Assembly: GCA_946616295.1 (NCBI GenBank)
Contig: CAMOIU010000021.1
Coordinates: forward strand, 1 to 41,177
Length of the DNA: 41,177 nt
Reading direction: 5' to 3'
Source: CAG-791 sp002392385
GTDB taxonomy: Bacteria > Bacillota > Clostridia > Lachnospirales > Lachnospiraceae
Part shown: positions 23,487 to 31,720 of the stretch, one piece after another
Position numbering within the stretch: position 1 is the first letter of the stretch
Layout: each line of letters opens with the position of its first letter
The notes under the pieces: generated by a model
What the model was told of the DNA's origin: nothing
The model's input: the letters and a program-made list of their open reading frames with translations, nothing else
Databases searched by the model: none
Translations under genes and position numbers: made by a program

Positions 23487-23883
23487 CAGCTATGTACGTT
23501 GTCCAATGGTCTACCCTCCGCGGCGGGGTTGATCGGCGACAATACCTTTTCTTTGGAACTTGTTCAACATCTTGCTGTAATCTCAGATCAACTCGTTGTT
23601 GTCAGTACCATAAAGCTTTTGTTCAACCATCCCGTCTTCTGTGTTTCGTTTTAGCTGCTGCCCTTGCTGAAGGGGCTATAAGCCTGCTCAGATAATCGGT
23701 CCGTACCTCCTTGTCCTTATTCCGGTCGTTTCTGAACTTCTCAAGTTCTTACTGATCTGTCCTCCACTATAAATGATCATCTGTTACAACGCTTCCCACT
23801 GTTATAACTGATCCTGATATAAACGGCAGATCAGCGGTAATTTGCTAGTACATTGGACCATTCTCCTTTGCTTTTGTTTTGTT
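23448..23883 (-). ncRNA. Candidate large structured non-coding RNA (about 436 nt)
   Basis: A perfect-hexamer promoter (23890-23917) and a strong terminator (23448-23486) bracket an A/T-richer interval without a plausible gene. Helices I can pair by eye (plus coordinates): closing 23851-23858/23501-23508 (8 bp); 23827-23834/23752-23759 (8 bp); 23801-23807/23784-23790 (7 bp), nested in 23809-23813/23775-23779 (5 bp); hairpin 23734-23748 (6 bp); hairpin at 23661-23674 (CCCTT/AAGGG, CAGC loop); 23586-23592/23528-23534 (7 bp). The termini pairing around a multi-branched interior is like the ornate large bacterial RNAs. tRNA-like ends, a tmRNA tag or RNase P core motifs were not seen. Class unknown. 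Confidence 0.7.
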
Positions 23884-23889
23884 GAACTA

Positions 23890-23935
23890 ATTATAACATC
23901 CCCCGTAATATTGTCAATGTATTACGGGGGATGTT
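23890..23935 (-). promoter_or_regulatory. Consensus promoter embedded in a 16-bp-arm perfect palindrome
   Basis: TTGACA (23912-23917), 16-nt spacer, TATAAT (23890-23895) on the minus strand. The arms AACATCCCCCGTAATA (23895-23910) and its exact complement (23920-23935) surround a 9-nt loop that contains the -35 box. The palindrome could be an operator for a dimeric repressor of the ncRNA, or the terminator hairpin of the upstream but gene overlapping this promoter. Confidence 0.75.
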
Positions 23936-23988
23936 CTTAAATTATCTGATTTTTCAGACGGATATGCACATTTTGCACATCTCCTTGG

Positions 23989-25335
23989 TCAGCGCTTGTT
24001 GCTCCGTCTCCAGATGTGCATCTTCTCCGCTTCCCTGATGAGCTCGTCGCGGAAGTCGGGGTGGGCGATGCCGATCAGGTCCTCGGCGCGCTCCCAGGTG
24101 GTGCGGCCCTTGAGGTTGACGCAGCCGTACTCGGTGACGACGTTCATGACGTTGGCCCGGGTGTCGGTGACGATGCTGCCGGGGGCAAGGGTGGGCCGGA
24201 TGCGGCTCTCGAGCTTGCCGGTCTTCTTGTTGAAGAAGGTGGAGGCCAGGCAGATGAAGGTCTTGCCTCCCTTGGAGGCATAGGCGCCGAGCACGAAGTC
24301 AAGCTGGCCGCCCGCGCCGGAGATGTGGGAAGTGCCCGCGGACTCGGCGTTGACCTGGCCGAAGAGGTCGATGTCCACCGCGTTGTTGATGGACATGAAG
24401 TTGTCCAGGGCGCCGACGCGCTTGATGTCATTGACATAGTCGACCTGGGCGCTCATGCACTCCGGGTTGTTGTTGAGGTAGTCGTAGAGCTTCCTGGTAC
24501 CGGCGGCGAAGGCATAGGTCTGCAGGCCGCGGTCGATGTTCTTGTTCTGGCCGGTGATCTTGCCCGCTTCCGCCAGATCGACGAAAGCATCCACGTACAT
24601 CTCGGTGTGCACGCCCAGATCCTTCAGGTCGCTCTCCGCGATCATCTTGCCGATGGCATTGGGCATGCCGCCGATGCCCAGCTGCAGGCAGGCGCCGTTA
24701 GGGATCTGCGCCACGACCAGCTCCGCCACAGCCTTGTCCACATCGGTGGCGGGACCGCCGGCGGGCATCTCATCCACGGGCTGGTTGTCGCTCTCGATGA
24801 TCATGTCACACTGGCTGATATGCACATAGGCCTGGGCATTGCCGAGGCAGATGGGCATGGAGGTGTTGACCTCGAAGATCACCTTGTCCGCCTTGTTCAC
24901 GATGGCGTCCGCGTGGCTGGCGCTGGGACCCAGGTTGAAGTAGCCCTTGTCGTCCATGGGTCCGACCATCAGGCAGGCGACGTTCAGATCGTCCCTCATC
25001 TCCTTGTAATATCTGGGAAGCTCGGAATACTTGACAGGCGCATAGAAAGCGAAGCCCTGGGCGATCGCCTTCCTCTCGATGCCGCTCATGTGCCAGCTGT
25101 TCCAGGTAAAATGGTCAGCCGGATCCTGGATCTTGAAGATCTCCGGCACGTGCAGGAGGATGCCTCCACGGACCTTCACGTCATAAAGCTCGGGCATTCT
25201 CGCGGCCAGGGCCTTGTCGAAGGCCACGGGCGTATTGGCTGTCCAGTTATAATCCACCCAGTCGCCGCTCTTCACAAGAGCCGCTGCCTGCTCCGGTGTC
25301 ACCAGTTTCTGTCTGTATTCTTCCTGATAATTCAT
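23989..25335 (-). CDS. but: Butyryl-CoA:acetate CoA-transferase
   Basis: A 448-residue family I CoA-transferase that moves CoA from butyryl-CoA to acetate, the last step of butyrate formation in gut Clostridia. The length, the WNSWHMSGIERK motif, YSELPRYY, GPSASHADAI, the GVHTEMYVDAFVDL segment with the catalytic Glu, SGAGGQLDFVLGAY and the terminal MHIWRRSN all match the But group rather than only generic acetyl-CoA hydrolases. A 4-hydroxybutyrate CoA-transferase is the main alternative. ATG at 25335 has GGAGGAG upstream; the ORF extends 24 codons further without a ribosome site. It is a single-gene unit. Confidence 0.87.
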   Translation of the reverse strand: MNYQEEYRQKLVTPEQAAALVKSGDWVDYNWTANTPVAFDKALAARMPELYDVKVRGGILLHVPEIFKIQDPADHFTWNSWHMSGIERKAIAQGFAFYAPVKYSELPRYYKEMRDDLNVACLMVGPMDDKGYFNLGPSASHADAIVNKADKVIFEVNTSMPICLGNAQAYVHISQCDMIIESDNQPVDEMPAGGPATDVDKAVAELVVAQIPNGACLQLGIGGMPNAIGKMIAESDLKDLGVHTEMYVDAFVDLAEAGKITGQNKNIDRGLQTYAFAAGTRKLYDYLNNNPECMSAQVDYVNDIKRVGALDNFMSINNAVDIDLFGQVNAESAGTSHISGAGGQLDFVLGAYASKGGKTFICLASTFFNKKTGKLESRIRPTLAPGSIVTDTRANVMNVVTEYGCVNLKGRTTWERAEDLIGIAHPDFRDELIREAEKMHIWRRSNKR

Positions 25336-25415
25336 AATCTCCTCCGCTGTTTGGTCAGATCGCGCCGTTTGCCGGGCCGGACTCCATCCGGTCCTGTCTT
25401 GAATCACTTGTTTCT

Positions 25416-25445
25416 ATTATATGCGACAAAAGGCTGTCCCGTAAA
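25416..25445 (-). promoter_or_regulatory. Probable promoter of but
   Basis: TATAAT at 25416-25421 on the minus strand with TTTACG about 18 bp upstream (25440-25445). It lies in the 164-bp gap between the MATE stop and the but start codon. Confidence 0.5.
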
Positions 25446-25499
25446 CAATTGGTATAAAAATGACGAGACGCCGTCCTCCTCTGCCGGGGCGCTCTCTTC

Positions 25500-26900
25500 C
25501 TATGCCGGGGCACTGCTGTCTTTTGCCGTATTGATGCCCAGCCGCCTCTTCACGCGCCCGTAGATCACGTAGGAGGCGATCACGTTGAGGATGTCCGCCG
25601 TCATCTGGGCGGTCACGATGCCCATCGACCCGAACAGCAGGTTCAGGAGGATCAGCAGCGGCATGTTGCAGCACAGCTGCCGGATGATGGTCATGAGGAA
25701 GGACTCCTTCCCGCAGCCCAGGCCCTGCATGTAGTGGTTCATCTGGAAGCTCAGGAACATGAAGGGCGTGGCGTAGCACCGCCGCTGCAGGAAGAGCGTT
25801 CCCAGGCGCACCGTCTCCGGGTCCTCGATGAAGATGCGGATGATGCGGGCAGCATTGAAGCGGTACAGGACCACGCTGCAGAGGGCAAAGACCAGGCCTG
25901 CAAGCCGCGCCGTCCGGAAGAAGTCCAGCATCCGCTCCCGGTCCCCGGAGGCGAAGTTGTAGGCGACGAGGGGCGTCATGCCGAGGCAGATCCCGATGCC
26001 GACGTTGAGGGGCAGGCGCTCCGCCTTCAGGACTATGCCCACGGCCGCCAGCGCCGCGTCGCCGTAGCCGGACATCAGGCGCAGCAGGACCATGTTGTTG
26101 ACATCGAAGAGCAGGATGCCCGCCGCAGCCGGCAGGCCCACCGCGAAGAGTTCCTGCATCGACGCCGCCGGAATGGTCTCGATCCGCCGCGGGAATTCCA
26201 GGATGCCCTGTCCGCTGAGCCTCTGGTAGACCAGGAGGAAGTAGACCAGCGTCACCAGGTTCGAGAGCGTGGTCGCGATCGCCGCGCCCAGCACCTGCTT
26301 CCCGTCGGGCAGGATGACGAACATGAAGAGCGGATCCAGCACCACGTTGAGGACACCGCCCATGCCGAGGCCGAAACCGGCCTCCCGCGAATGCCCCACA
26401 TTGCGGACAAAATTGCTCATGACCTGCGACATCACAGCGAGGGGACCGCCGAGGACCACCACGACCAACAGGTATTCCCGCGCGTAGCCGAAGGTGTTCT
26501 CGCTCGCCCCGATGAAGCGGAGGAGGGGGCCCGAGAAGGCAAAACAGAGCAGGGAGAAAACCAGCGACGCCCCCATCGCCATCACGAAGCTCAGCGATGA
26601 GACTCTCCTCGCCTCGTCCCGGTCGCCCGCCCCCATCCGGCGCACCGCCAGCGTACCGCCGCCGACGCCGAAGAGGTTGGAGATCGCCACGCAGAGCATA
26701 TAGACAGTCAGGACCAGGGAGGCCGCGGCGACCATGTACGGGTCGTTCGTTCTGCCAATGAACCACGTGTCCGCGATATTGTAGATCAACGTGATCAGCT
26801 GGCTGGCGATCGTCGGGACCGCCATGCGCAGCAGTGCCTGCGGCACCGGCATGCGTTCAAAGAGATATGTGGAATCCTGCCTGTTCTCTTCTCGGGACAT
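25500..26900 (-). CDS. MATE-family multidrug/cation efflux transporter
   Basis: A 466-residue protein with about 12 membrane segments arranged as two similar halves. It shows the family pattern near the N-terminus (PTIASQLITLIYNIADTWFIGR, with the conserved AD..F) and the matching half-two region (PAAAGILLFDVNNMVLL). MATE proteins exchange drugs or metabolites for Na+ or H+. AGGAG precedes the ATG by ten bases; a TATAAT lies at 26944-26949. It is a single gene, divergent from trxA. The substrate cannot be predicted. Confidence 0.9.
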   Translation of the reverse strand: MSREENRQDSTYLFERMPVPQALLRMAVPTIASQLITLIYNIADTWFIGRTNDPYMVAAASLVLTVYMLCVAISNLFGVGGGTLAVRRMGAGDRDEARRVSSLSFVMAMGASLVFSLLCFAFSGPLLRFIGASENTFGYAREYLLVVVVLGGPLAVMSQVMSNFVRNVGHSREAGFGLGMGGVLNVVLDPLFMFVILPDGKQVLGAAIATTLSNLVTLVYFLLVYQRLSGQGILEFPRRIETIPAASMQELFAVGLPAAAGILLFDVNNMVLLRLMSGYGDAALAAVGIVLKAERLPLNVGIGICLGMTPLVAYNFASGDRERMLDFFRTARLAGLVFALCSVVLYRFNAARIIRIFIEDPETVRLGTLFLQRRCYATPFMFLSFQMNHYMQGLGCGKESFLMTIIRQLCCNMPLLILLNLLFGSMGIVTAQMTADILNVIASYVIYGRVKRRLGINTAKDSSAPA

Positions 26901-26986
26901 AGTCTTGTGCTCCTGTTCCGCGCCTGCTCTTCTTTACAGTACCATTATACCCTGTGCGCCTGTTTTTACCAGAACGCCTTTCTGTG

Positions 26987-27015
26987 TTGACACATACTAT
27001 TTAATTGTGTACAAT
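26987..27015 (+). promoter_or_regulatory. Promoter of trxA-trxB
   Basis: TTGACA (26987-26992), 17-nt spacer, TACAAT (27010-27015) on the plus strand, 96 bp upstream of trxA. The leader region has no other clear element. Confidence 0.75.
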
Positions 27016-27110
27016 GTGTTTGCAGGCAATGAGTCTTGCATTTGAGACTTTTCAATGCGAAGATACACTATAGAGAGATCCGGAAGAGGGATATAAGAAA
27101 GGAGTTAACG

Positions 27111-27431
27111 ATGGTCTATCATTTTGACGAGAGCAATTTTGAGGCGGAAGTGCTGAGAAGCGAGCTTCCTGTTTTTGTGGATTTCTATGCTGACTGGTGC
27201 GGCCCCTGCAAGATGATGAGCCCCGTGATCGACAAGCTCGCCGAGGAATACGACGGCAGGATCAAGGTGGGCAAGGTGAACGTGGACGACTGCATGGATC
27301 TGGCCCAGCAGTTTGACATCACCAGCATCCCCAACATGGTGTTCGTGAAAAACGGCCAGGTCGTGGACCGCGTCATCGGCGCCATCCCGAAGCCCGCCAT
27401 GAAGGCCAGATTCGAGGCCAACGCACAGTAA
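27111..27431 (+). CDS. trxA: Thioredoxin
   Basis: A 106-residue thioredoxin with the active site WCGPCK (near residues 28-33), the buried FVDFYADW strand, the cis-proline in TSIPNMVF and a C-terminal helix. It reduces protein disulfides and is itself reduced by the thioredoxin reductase encoded 18 bp downstream. ATG at 27111 follows AAAGGAG; 25 further codons upstream in frame are not part of the domain and lack a ribosome site. Confidence 0.96.
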   Translation: MVYHFDESNFEAEVLRSELPVFVDFYADWCGPCKMMSPVIDKLAEEYDGRIKVGKVNVDDCMDLAQQFDITSIPNMVFVKNGQVVDRVIGAIPKPAMKARFEANAQ

Positions 27432-27449
27432 TCGGTACGAGGTGTCATC

Positions 27450-28361
27450 ATGCTCGATCTTATCATCATCGGCGCCGGCCCCGCGGGGCTGTCCGCCGCC
27501 ATCTACGCGGCGCGCGCGCGCCTGAATACAGTCATCATCGAACAGAACTATGTGAACGGCGGCCAGATCATGGACACCTATGAGGTGGACAACTATCCCG
27601 GCCTCCCCGGCATCTCCGGCATGGAGCTCTCCGAGAAGCTGGCGGAGCACGTGGAGCGGTTCGGCGTGGAAGTGCAGAACGCCTGCGTGGAGGACCTGGA
27701 TCTCACCGGCGATATCAAGAAGGTCGTCACAGACGAGGGCGTTTTTGAGGCGCGGGCGGTGATCATCGCCTCCGGCGCCATCCACTCCCACCTGGGCGTG
27801 GACGGCGAAGAGCGCCTGGCAGGCATGGGCGTCTCCTACTGTGCCACCTGCGACGGCGCTTTCTACAGGAACAAAGAGGCCGCTGTGATCGGCGGCGGCA
27901 ATGTGGCCGTGGAGGATGCGATCTTCCTGGCCAGGGGCTGTTCCAAAGTCTATGTGGTGCACCGCAGGGACGAGCTCCGGGCCGACAGGATCCTGCAGGA
28001 GCAGCTCCTGAAGCTCCCCAACGTGGAGATGGTCTGGAATTCCAACCTGAAGAGCGTAAACGGCGACAAGAAGGTGGAGTCCATCACTGTCGTCAACAAG
28101 CTGGATCAGTCCGAGCAGGAGATCCCGCTGAGCGGCTGCTTCATCGCCGTGGGTATCGAGCCCCGTTCCGCTTTTGCCCGGAACCACATCGCGACAGACG
28201 AGAAGGGATACATCATCGCCGATGAGACCGGTGTGACCAACGTGCCGGGCGTTTTTGCCGCAGGCGATGTCCGCACCAAGCAGCTCCGCCAGGTAGTCAC
28301 CGCCGTGGCGGACGGCGCCAACGCCGTGACGAGCGTGCAGCGGTATCTGCTGGAGAAGTGA
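27450..28361 (+). CDS. trxB: Thioredoxin-disulfide reductase
   Basis: A 303-residue FAD/NADPH flavoenzyme. It has the FAD-binding GAGPAGLSAAIYAAR at the N-terminus, the redox-active pair in SYCATCDGAFY, the NADPH-binding GGGNVAVEDA with HRRDELRA (arginines for the 2'-phosphate) and the second FAD motif GVFAAGDVR. All residues for the NADPH-dependent type are present, so this is not a ferredoxin-dependent variant. It forms an operon with trxA and ends at a strong hairpin (28374-28411). Confidence 0.96.
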   Translation: MLDLIIIGAGPAGLSAAIYAARARLNTVIIEQNYVNGGQIMDTYEVDNYPGLPGISGMELSEKLAEHVERFGVEVQNACVEDLDLTGDIKKVVTDEGVFEARAVIIASGAIHSHLGVDGEERLAGMGVSYCATCDGAFYRNKEAAVIGGGNVAVEDAIFLARGCSKVYVVHRRDELRADRILQEQLLKLPNVEMVWNSNLKSVNGDKKVESITVVNKLDQSEQEIPLSGCFIAVGIEPRSAFARNHIATDEKGYIIADETGVTNVPGVFAAGDVRTKQLRQVVTAVADGANAVTSVQRYLLEK

Positions 28362-28373
28362 AAATGAGCGAAT

Positions 28374-28414
28374 AAGAACAGGGGTGTTGTTGCTGCGACA
28401 CCCCTGTTCTTTTA
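28374..28414. terminator. Terminator after trxB
   Basis: Perfect 14-bp stem AAGAACAGGGGTGT / ACACCCCTGTTCTT (28374-28387 and 28398-28411) followed by TTTT on the plus strand. It could also act for the convergent dehydrogenase gene. Confidence 0.88.
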
Positions 28415-28464
28415 GTGTTTGTTCTGATACAGGCTCTTATAACAGATGCCCTGCTGAGCGGCGG

Positions 28465-29430
28465 TCACATATTCACGACGTTGACCGGCTTCCCTTCCAT
28501 AAACGCGCGGATGTTGTCCGCGGTGGTCTGCATGATCCTCTCGCGCGCTTCTTTGGTCGCCCAGGAGATGTGCGGGGTGATGATGCAGTTCTTCGCGGTG
28601 AGGAGGGCGTTGTCCGGCCGGATGGGCTCGGTGGAGACCACATCCACTGCTGCCCCGGCCAGCTTGCCGCTGTTCAGGGCATCCGCCAGGTCCTCTTCCA
28701 CGACCAGCGGACCGCGGCTGTTGTTGATCAGGATCGCGCCGGCCTTCATCTTCGCGATCGTCTCTTTATTGATGATCCCCTGCGTGGACGGGAAGAGCGG
28801 GCAGTGCAGGAAGATAAAATCGGACTGCGCGAGGAGCTCGTCCAGTTCCACATACTCCGCAACGGCCCTGCCGGCTTCGCTCTGAAAGGCGTCATAGGCG
28901 ACCACGCGCACGTTCATGGCGCGGAGGATCCTGGCCGTATTGATGCCGATCCTGCCGAGGCCGATGATGCCGGCCGTTTTCCCGGAGACCTCGATCATCG
29001 GGAACTGCCAGTAGCAGAAATCCACATTGGAGGCCCACTCCCCGGCGTGTACCGAATCGCTGTGGTGACCGATATGGGAACACAGTTCGAGCAGAAGACC
29101 GATCGCGAACTGGCTCACGTTGTCCGTGCCGTACACCGGGACGTTCATGACCGGGATGCCCTTTTCTCCCGCGTACGCATAATCCACCACGTTGTAGCCG
29201 GTCGCCAGCACGGCGATCGCTTTCAAATTCGGGCATGCGTCGATCGTCGCCCTGCTGACCGGCGTCTTGTTGATGACGATGACCTCCGCGTCGCCGATCC
29301 GCTCCGTGATCAGCGGGGACTCCTCATAGGAAGTCCTGTCGTAGACCGTCACCTCGCCCAGCGCCTCCAGGGGCGCCCAGCTGATATCCCCGGGATTCTC
29401 CGTATAACCGTCGAGAACAATGATCTTCAT
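28465..29430 (-). CDS. D-isomer-specific 2-hydroxyacid dehydrogenase
   Basis: A 321-residue NAD(P)-dependent dehydrogenase like hydroxypyruvate/glycerate dehydrogenases. It has the cofactor fold GIIGLGRIGINTARIL (near 148-163), followed by an Asp (AYDAFQS) pointing to NAD, and the catalytic triad Arg (NNSRGPLV), Glu (STEPI) and His (TPHISW). The start overlaps the deoC stop as ATGA, so the pair is translationally coupled. The substrate could be hydroxypyruvate, glyoxylate or another 2-oxoacid; context with deoC does not decide it. Confidence 0.87.
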   Translation of the reverse strand: MKIIVLDGYTENPGDISWAPLEALGEVTVYDRTSYEESPLITERIGDAEVIVINKTPVSRATIDACPNLKAIAVLATGYNVVDYAYAGEKGIPVMNVPVYGTDNVSQFAIGLLLELCSHIGHHSDSVHAGEWASNVDFCYWQFPMIEVSGKTAGIIGLGRIGINTARILRAMNVRVVAYDAFQSEAGRAVAEYVELDELLAQSDFIFLHCPLFPSTQGIINKETIAKMKAGAILINNSRGPLVVEEDLADALNSGKLAGAAVDVVSTEPIRPDNALLTAKNCIITPHISWATKEARERIMQTTADNIRAFMEGKPVNVVNM

Positions 29431-30119
29431 AACCTGTGGTCCTGTCTGAATCCTTCCAAAATGGCGATGGCGGCGCTGGTCCCGATGCGGTCGGCGCCGG
29501 CCTCGATCATGGCCCGGCAGGTCTCCCAGTCGCGGATGCCGCCGGCTGCCTTGATCTTAACGGCGTCGCCCACGACCTCTTTCATCAGGGCCACGTCCTC
29601 CACGGTGGCACCGCCGGTCCCGAAGCCGGTGGAAGTCTTGATGAAATCCGGCCGCGCCTTGAGGGAGATCTCCGCCAGATGCCTGATCTCCTCTTTGCTG
29701 AGGTAGCAGTTCTCGAAGATCACCTTGCTCCCAGCGCCGCGCTCCCGACAGGCGGCTGCGACCTCGGTCATCTCCCGCTCCGCCATGGCCCAGTCTCCGT
29801 CCTTAACATAGGTCAGGTTGGCCACATAGTCCACCTCGCCGGCGCCGGCCTCGATGGCCTGCACGGCGGAGATCACTTTGTTTTCTATGGTATTCTGGCC
29901 CAGGGGGAAGGCGATGCAGGTGCCCACCTTCACGCCGCTCCCCGCAAGGAGCCTGCTGCAGAGGGCTGTCTGGGCATCGTTCACCGCCACGGCGGCGAAT
30001 CCGTACTCCCGCGCCTCCCGGCACAGCTTCCCGATATCCGCGCTCGTGGCGAACGCCTTGAGGTTGGTGTGATCGAACATGGCGCAGAGCTTCTGCTCCG
30101 TAAGGCCTTTGATTTGCAT
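29427..30119 (-). CDS. deoC: Deoxyribose-phosphate aldolase
   Basis: A 230-residue class I aldolase that splits 2-deoxyribose 5-phosphate into glyceraldehyde 3-phosphate and acetaldehyde in deoxynucleoside catabolism. The Schiff-base lysine is in DFIKTSTGFG, the second lysine in VKIKAAGGIRD, and the DHTNLKAFAT N-terminus is typical. GGAGGAAG precedes the ATG. No other deo genes are near; it is the first gene of a two-gene operon with the 2-hydroxyacid dehydrogenase. Confidence 0.94.
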   Translation of the reverse strand: MQIKGLTEQKLCAMFDHTNLKAFATSADIGKLCREAREYGFAAVAVNDAQTALCSRLLAGSGVKVGTCIAFPLGQNTIENKVISAVQAIEAGAGEVDYVANLTYVKDGDWAMAEREMTEVAAACRERGAGSKVIFENCYLSKEEIRHLAEISLKARPDFIKTSTGFGTGGATVEDVALMKEVVGDAVKIKAAGGIRDWETCRAMIEAGADRIGTSAAIAILEGFRQDHRL

Positions 30120-30188
30120 ACCCTTCTTCCTCCGCGTATACTGATGTTGAAGGACAGGACCGTGCCCTGTCCTCTGAAAGGAGTCTAT

Positions 30189-30440
30189 ATGGAAAATTAT
30201 GACGACAAGGTCGTGGCATGTTTTCTCAGAGACCAGCTGCAGCTGTTCCCGGAGCCCGTGACCGCTACACCGCAGGAGGCCAGAGAATTTCTCGAGGACT
30301 GCTTTGCTCAGGTGGTGACCGGCAGGAAGCAGGTCCGTCAGTATTTCGACGAGGTCGGCGCCGACGTGGAGGGCGATGTCCTCGAGGCCGCCGAGGTCTT
30401 CGATGTCGGCGGCGGGCGCTATCTCATCGTGGAGGCCTGA
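30189..30440 (+). CDS. Small acidic protein of unknown function
   Basis: An 83-residue protein, rich in Glu/Asp and predicted mostly helical, ending in the short strand GGGRYLIVEA. A clear ribosome site (AAAGGAG) lies six bases before ATG at 30189. The reading frame continues far upstream only as an antisense shadow of deoC. The pattern FLxDQLQLFPEPV, EAREFLEDC and AAEVFDVGGGRYLIVE resembles small hypothetical proteins I recall from Lachnospiraceae, without known function. Divergent from deoC, convergent to the anchored protein. Confidence 0.65.
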   Translation: MENYDDKVVACFLRDQLQLFPEPVTATPQEAREFLEDCFAQVVTGRKQVRQYFDEVGADVEGDVLEAAEVFDVGGGRYLIVEA

Positions 30441-30465
30441 GCCTCCGCCCCGCCGCGGGCGGGAC

Positions 30466-31668
30466 TTACTGCTGCAGGTCTGTCAGCAGGTCCTCCCCGC
30501 TCACCATACCCTCTGTGCAGGCATGGGCCCTTCCCTTGTCAAAAAGGAAAGCCAGGCCGTCCCTGTATCCGGCCGCGGAGACCTCCGCGCCGCTCCAGAC
30601 ATAGGTATAGCTCTCTTCTCCGGCACCGGCCGGCGCGTCGTCGGGAAGGCCGTAGGTGCCCTCCGCCACCGTGTTCAGACGTCCGCCGGAAATGCTGTAG
30701 ACCGTATCGTAGAAGCGGTCCATGATGCCGGAGGAGTCACAGAGCAGGTTCTCCTTCTCCAGATAGTAGACTGTCTGGCGGAGGAACCGTTTCTCGACCC
30801 ATCTCCCGTCCCGATAGAAGAGGACAGACAGTCCTCTCTCTCCGGTCGTGTCCGCGGCCGCCATCTCCGGGATATTGTCCTCATTCAGATAGAACAGAAC
30901 GAATCCGTCGTAATCCGCCGCCGCGTCGCTCCGGATGTAGGCAGCATAGGCTTCCTTCCAGTCCGCGTAGACGACGTCCACTGCCGGATCCCGCTCAAGG
31001 GTATAGACCGGGCCTTCCGCGCCCAGATAGACTCTCTCTCTTGTCAGACTCTGTCCCCGGTTATCACCGGCGCCCACGTAGCTGCAGCGGATCCGCAGAT
31101 CGGTATAGCCGTCGCCGTTGGTATCCTCTGCCCGCACGTCCGTCACCGCGTCGAACCGCATTCCGCTGTAGGCATCCGGAAGGGCCGGGTCCTCCAGGGT
31201 CTGCAGGAAGGCGCCGTCTTTCAGGATCTTCAGCTCTATATTCCCGCCATCCTGTGCCGGGCGGTAGACGCCCAGGATCAGTTCCGGATTCTCCTGGTCC
31301 TTGCCGTCCTCTGTCAGCAGCCGGAAGGCGATGCTGACGGAAGGAATGAGGCCTGCGCGTATTGACGCGCCCTGCTCAGTCTGGTCTCCGGGTGTCTCCG
31401 GAGCGGCGGAGGTGTCTGTCTCCGTCTCCGGAGCGGCCGGCTCTTCTGTGGATGCCTCCGCCGTCGTTTCTTCCTGGGTTGTTTCTGTCCCTGTTGTCTG
31501 TTCTGTCTCTTCTGTTGTCTGTTCTGTCTGCTCTGTTTCTGCTTCTGAGACAGTTCCGGACTGCTGGTCCGGTCCCTGCGCCGCGTCATTGCCGATCCGG
31601 CTCCACACCGCGATGATCACGATCACGATCAGGATCGCCGGCAGCGTCATCAGCCATTCTTTTTTCAC
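30466..31668 (-). CDS. Membrane-anchored extracytoplasmic protein, unknown function
   Basis: A 400-residue protein with an N-terminal membrane helix (about 6-22), then an ~80-residue linker of Thr/Glu/Gln repeats (low complexity, wall-spanning style), then a ~300-residue C-terminal region. That region contains DTNGDGYTDLRIR, a calcium-loop-like DxNxDGxxD pattern of FG-GAP/dockerin type, and a later FVLFYLNEDNIPEMA. No catalytic motif is recognised. GTG at 31668 is chosen because GGGAGG lies seven bases upstream; the ATG 16 codons earlier has no ribosome site. It sits last in the kinase/regulator/rsuA transcription unit. Confidence 0.7.
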   Translation of the reverse strand: MKKEWLMTLPAILIVIVIIAVWSRIGNDAAQGPDQQSGTVSEAETEQTEQTTEETEQTTGTETTQEETTAEASTEEPAAPETETDTSAAPETPGDQTEQGASIRAGLIPSVSIAFRLLTEDGKDQENPELILGVYRPAQDGGNIELKILKDGAFLQTLEDPALPDAYSGMRFDAVTDVRAEDTNGDGYTDLRIRCSYVGAGDNRGQSLTRERVYLGAEGPVYTLERDPAVDVVYADWKEAYAAYIRSDAAADYDGFVLFYLNEDNIPEMAAADTTGERGLSVLFYRDGRWVEKRFLRQTVYYLEKENLLCDSSGIMDRFYDTVYSISGGRLNTVAEGTYGLPDDAPAGAGEESYTYVWSGAEVSAAGYRDGLAFLFDKGRAHACTEGMVSGEDLLTDLQQ

Positions 31669-31720
31669 CTTCCGTCCCTCCCGGTCTTCTCCCCCGGTCC
31701 AGTCCGTAGTCCACACTTTT

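Noticed and set aside
23448..23883. tmRNA or RNase P RNA
   Set aside because: The length would fit, but there is no tRNA-like end or tag ORF for tmRNA, and the conserved GAGGAAAGTCC-type and ACAGAA core motifs of RNase P RNA are not seen.
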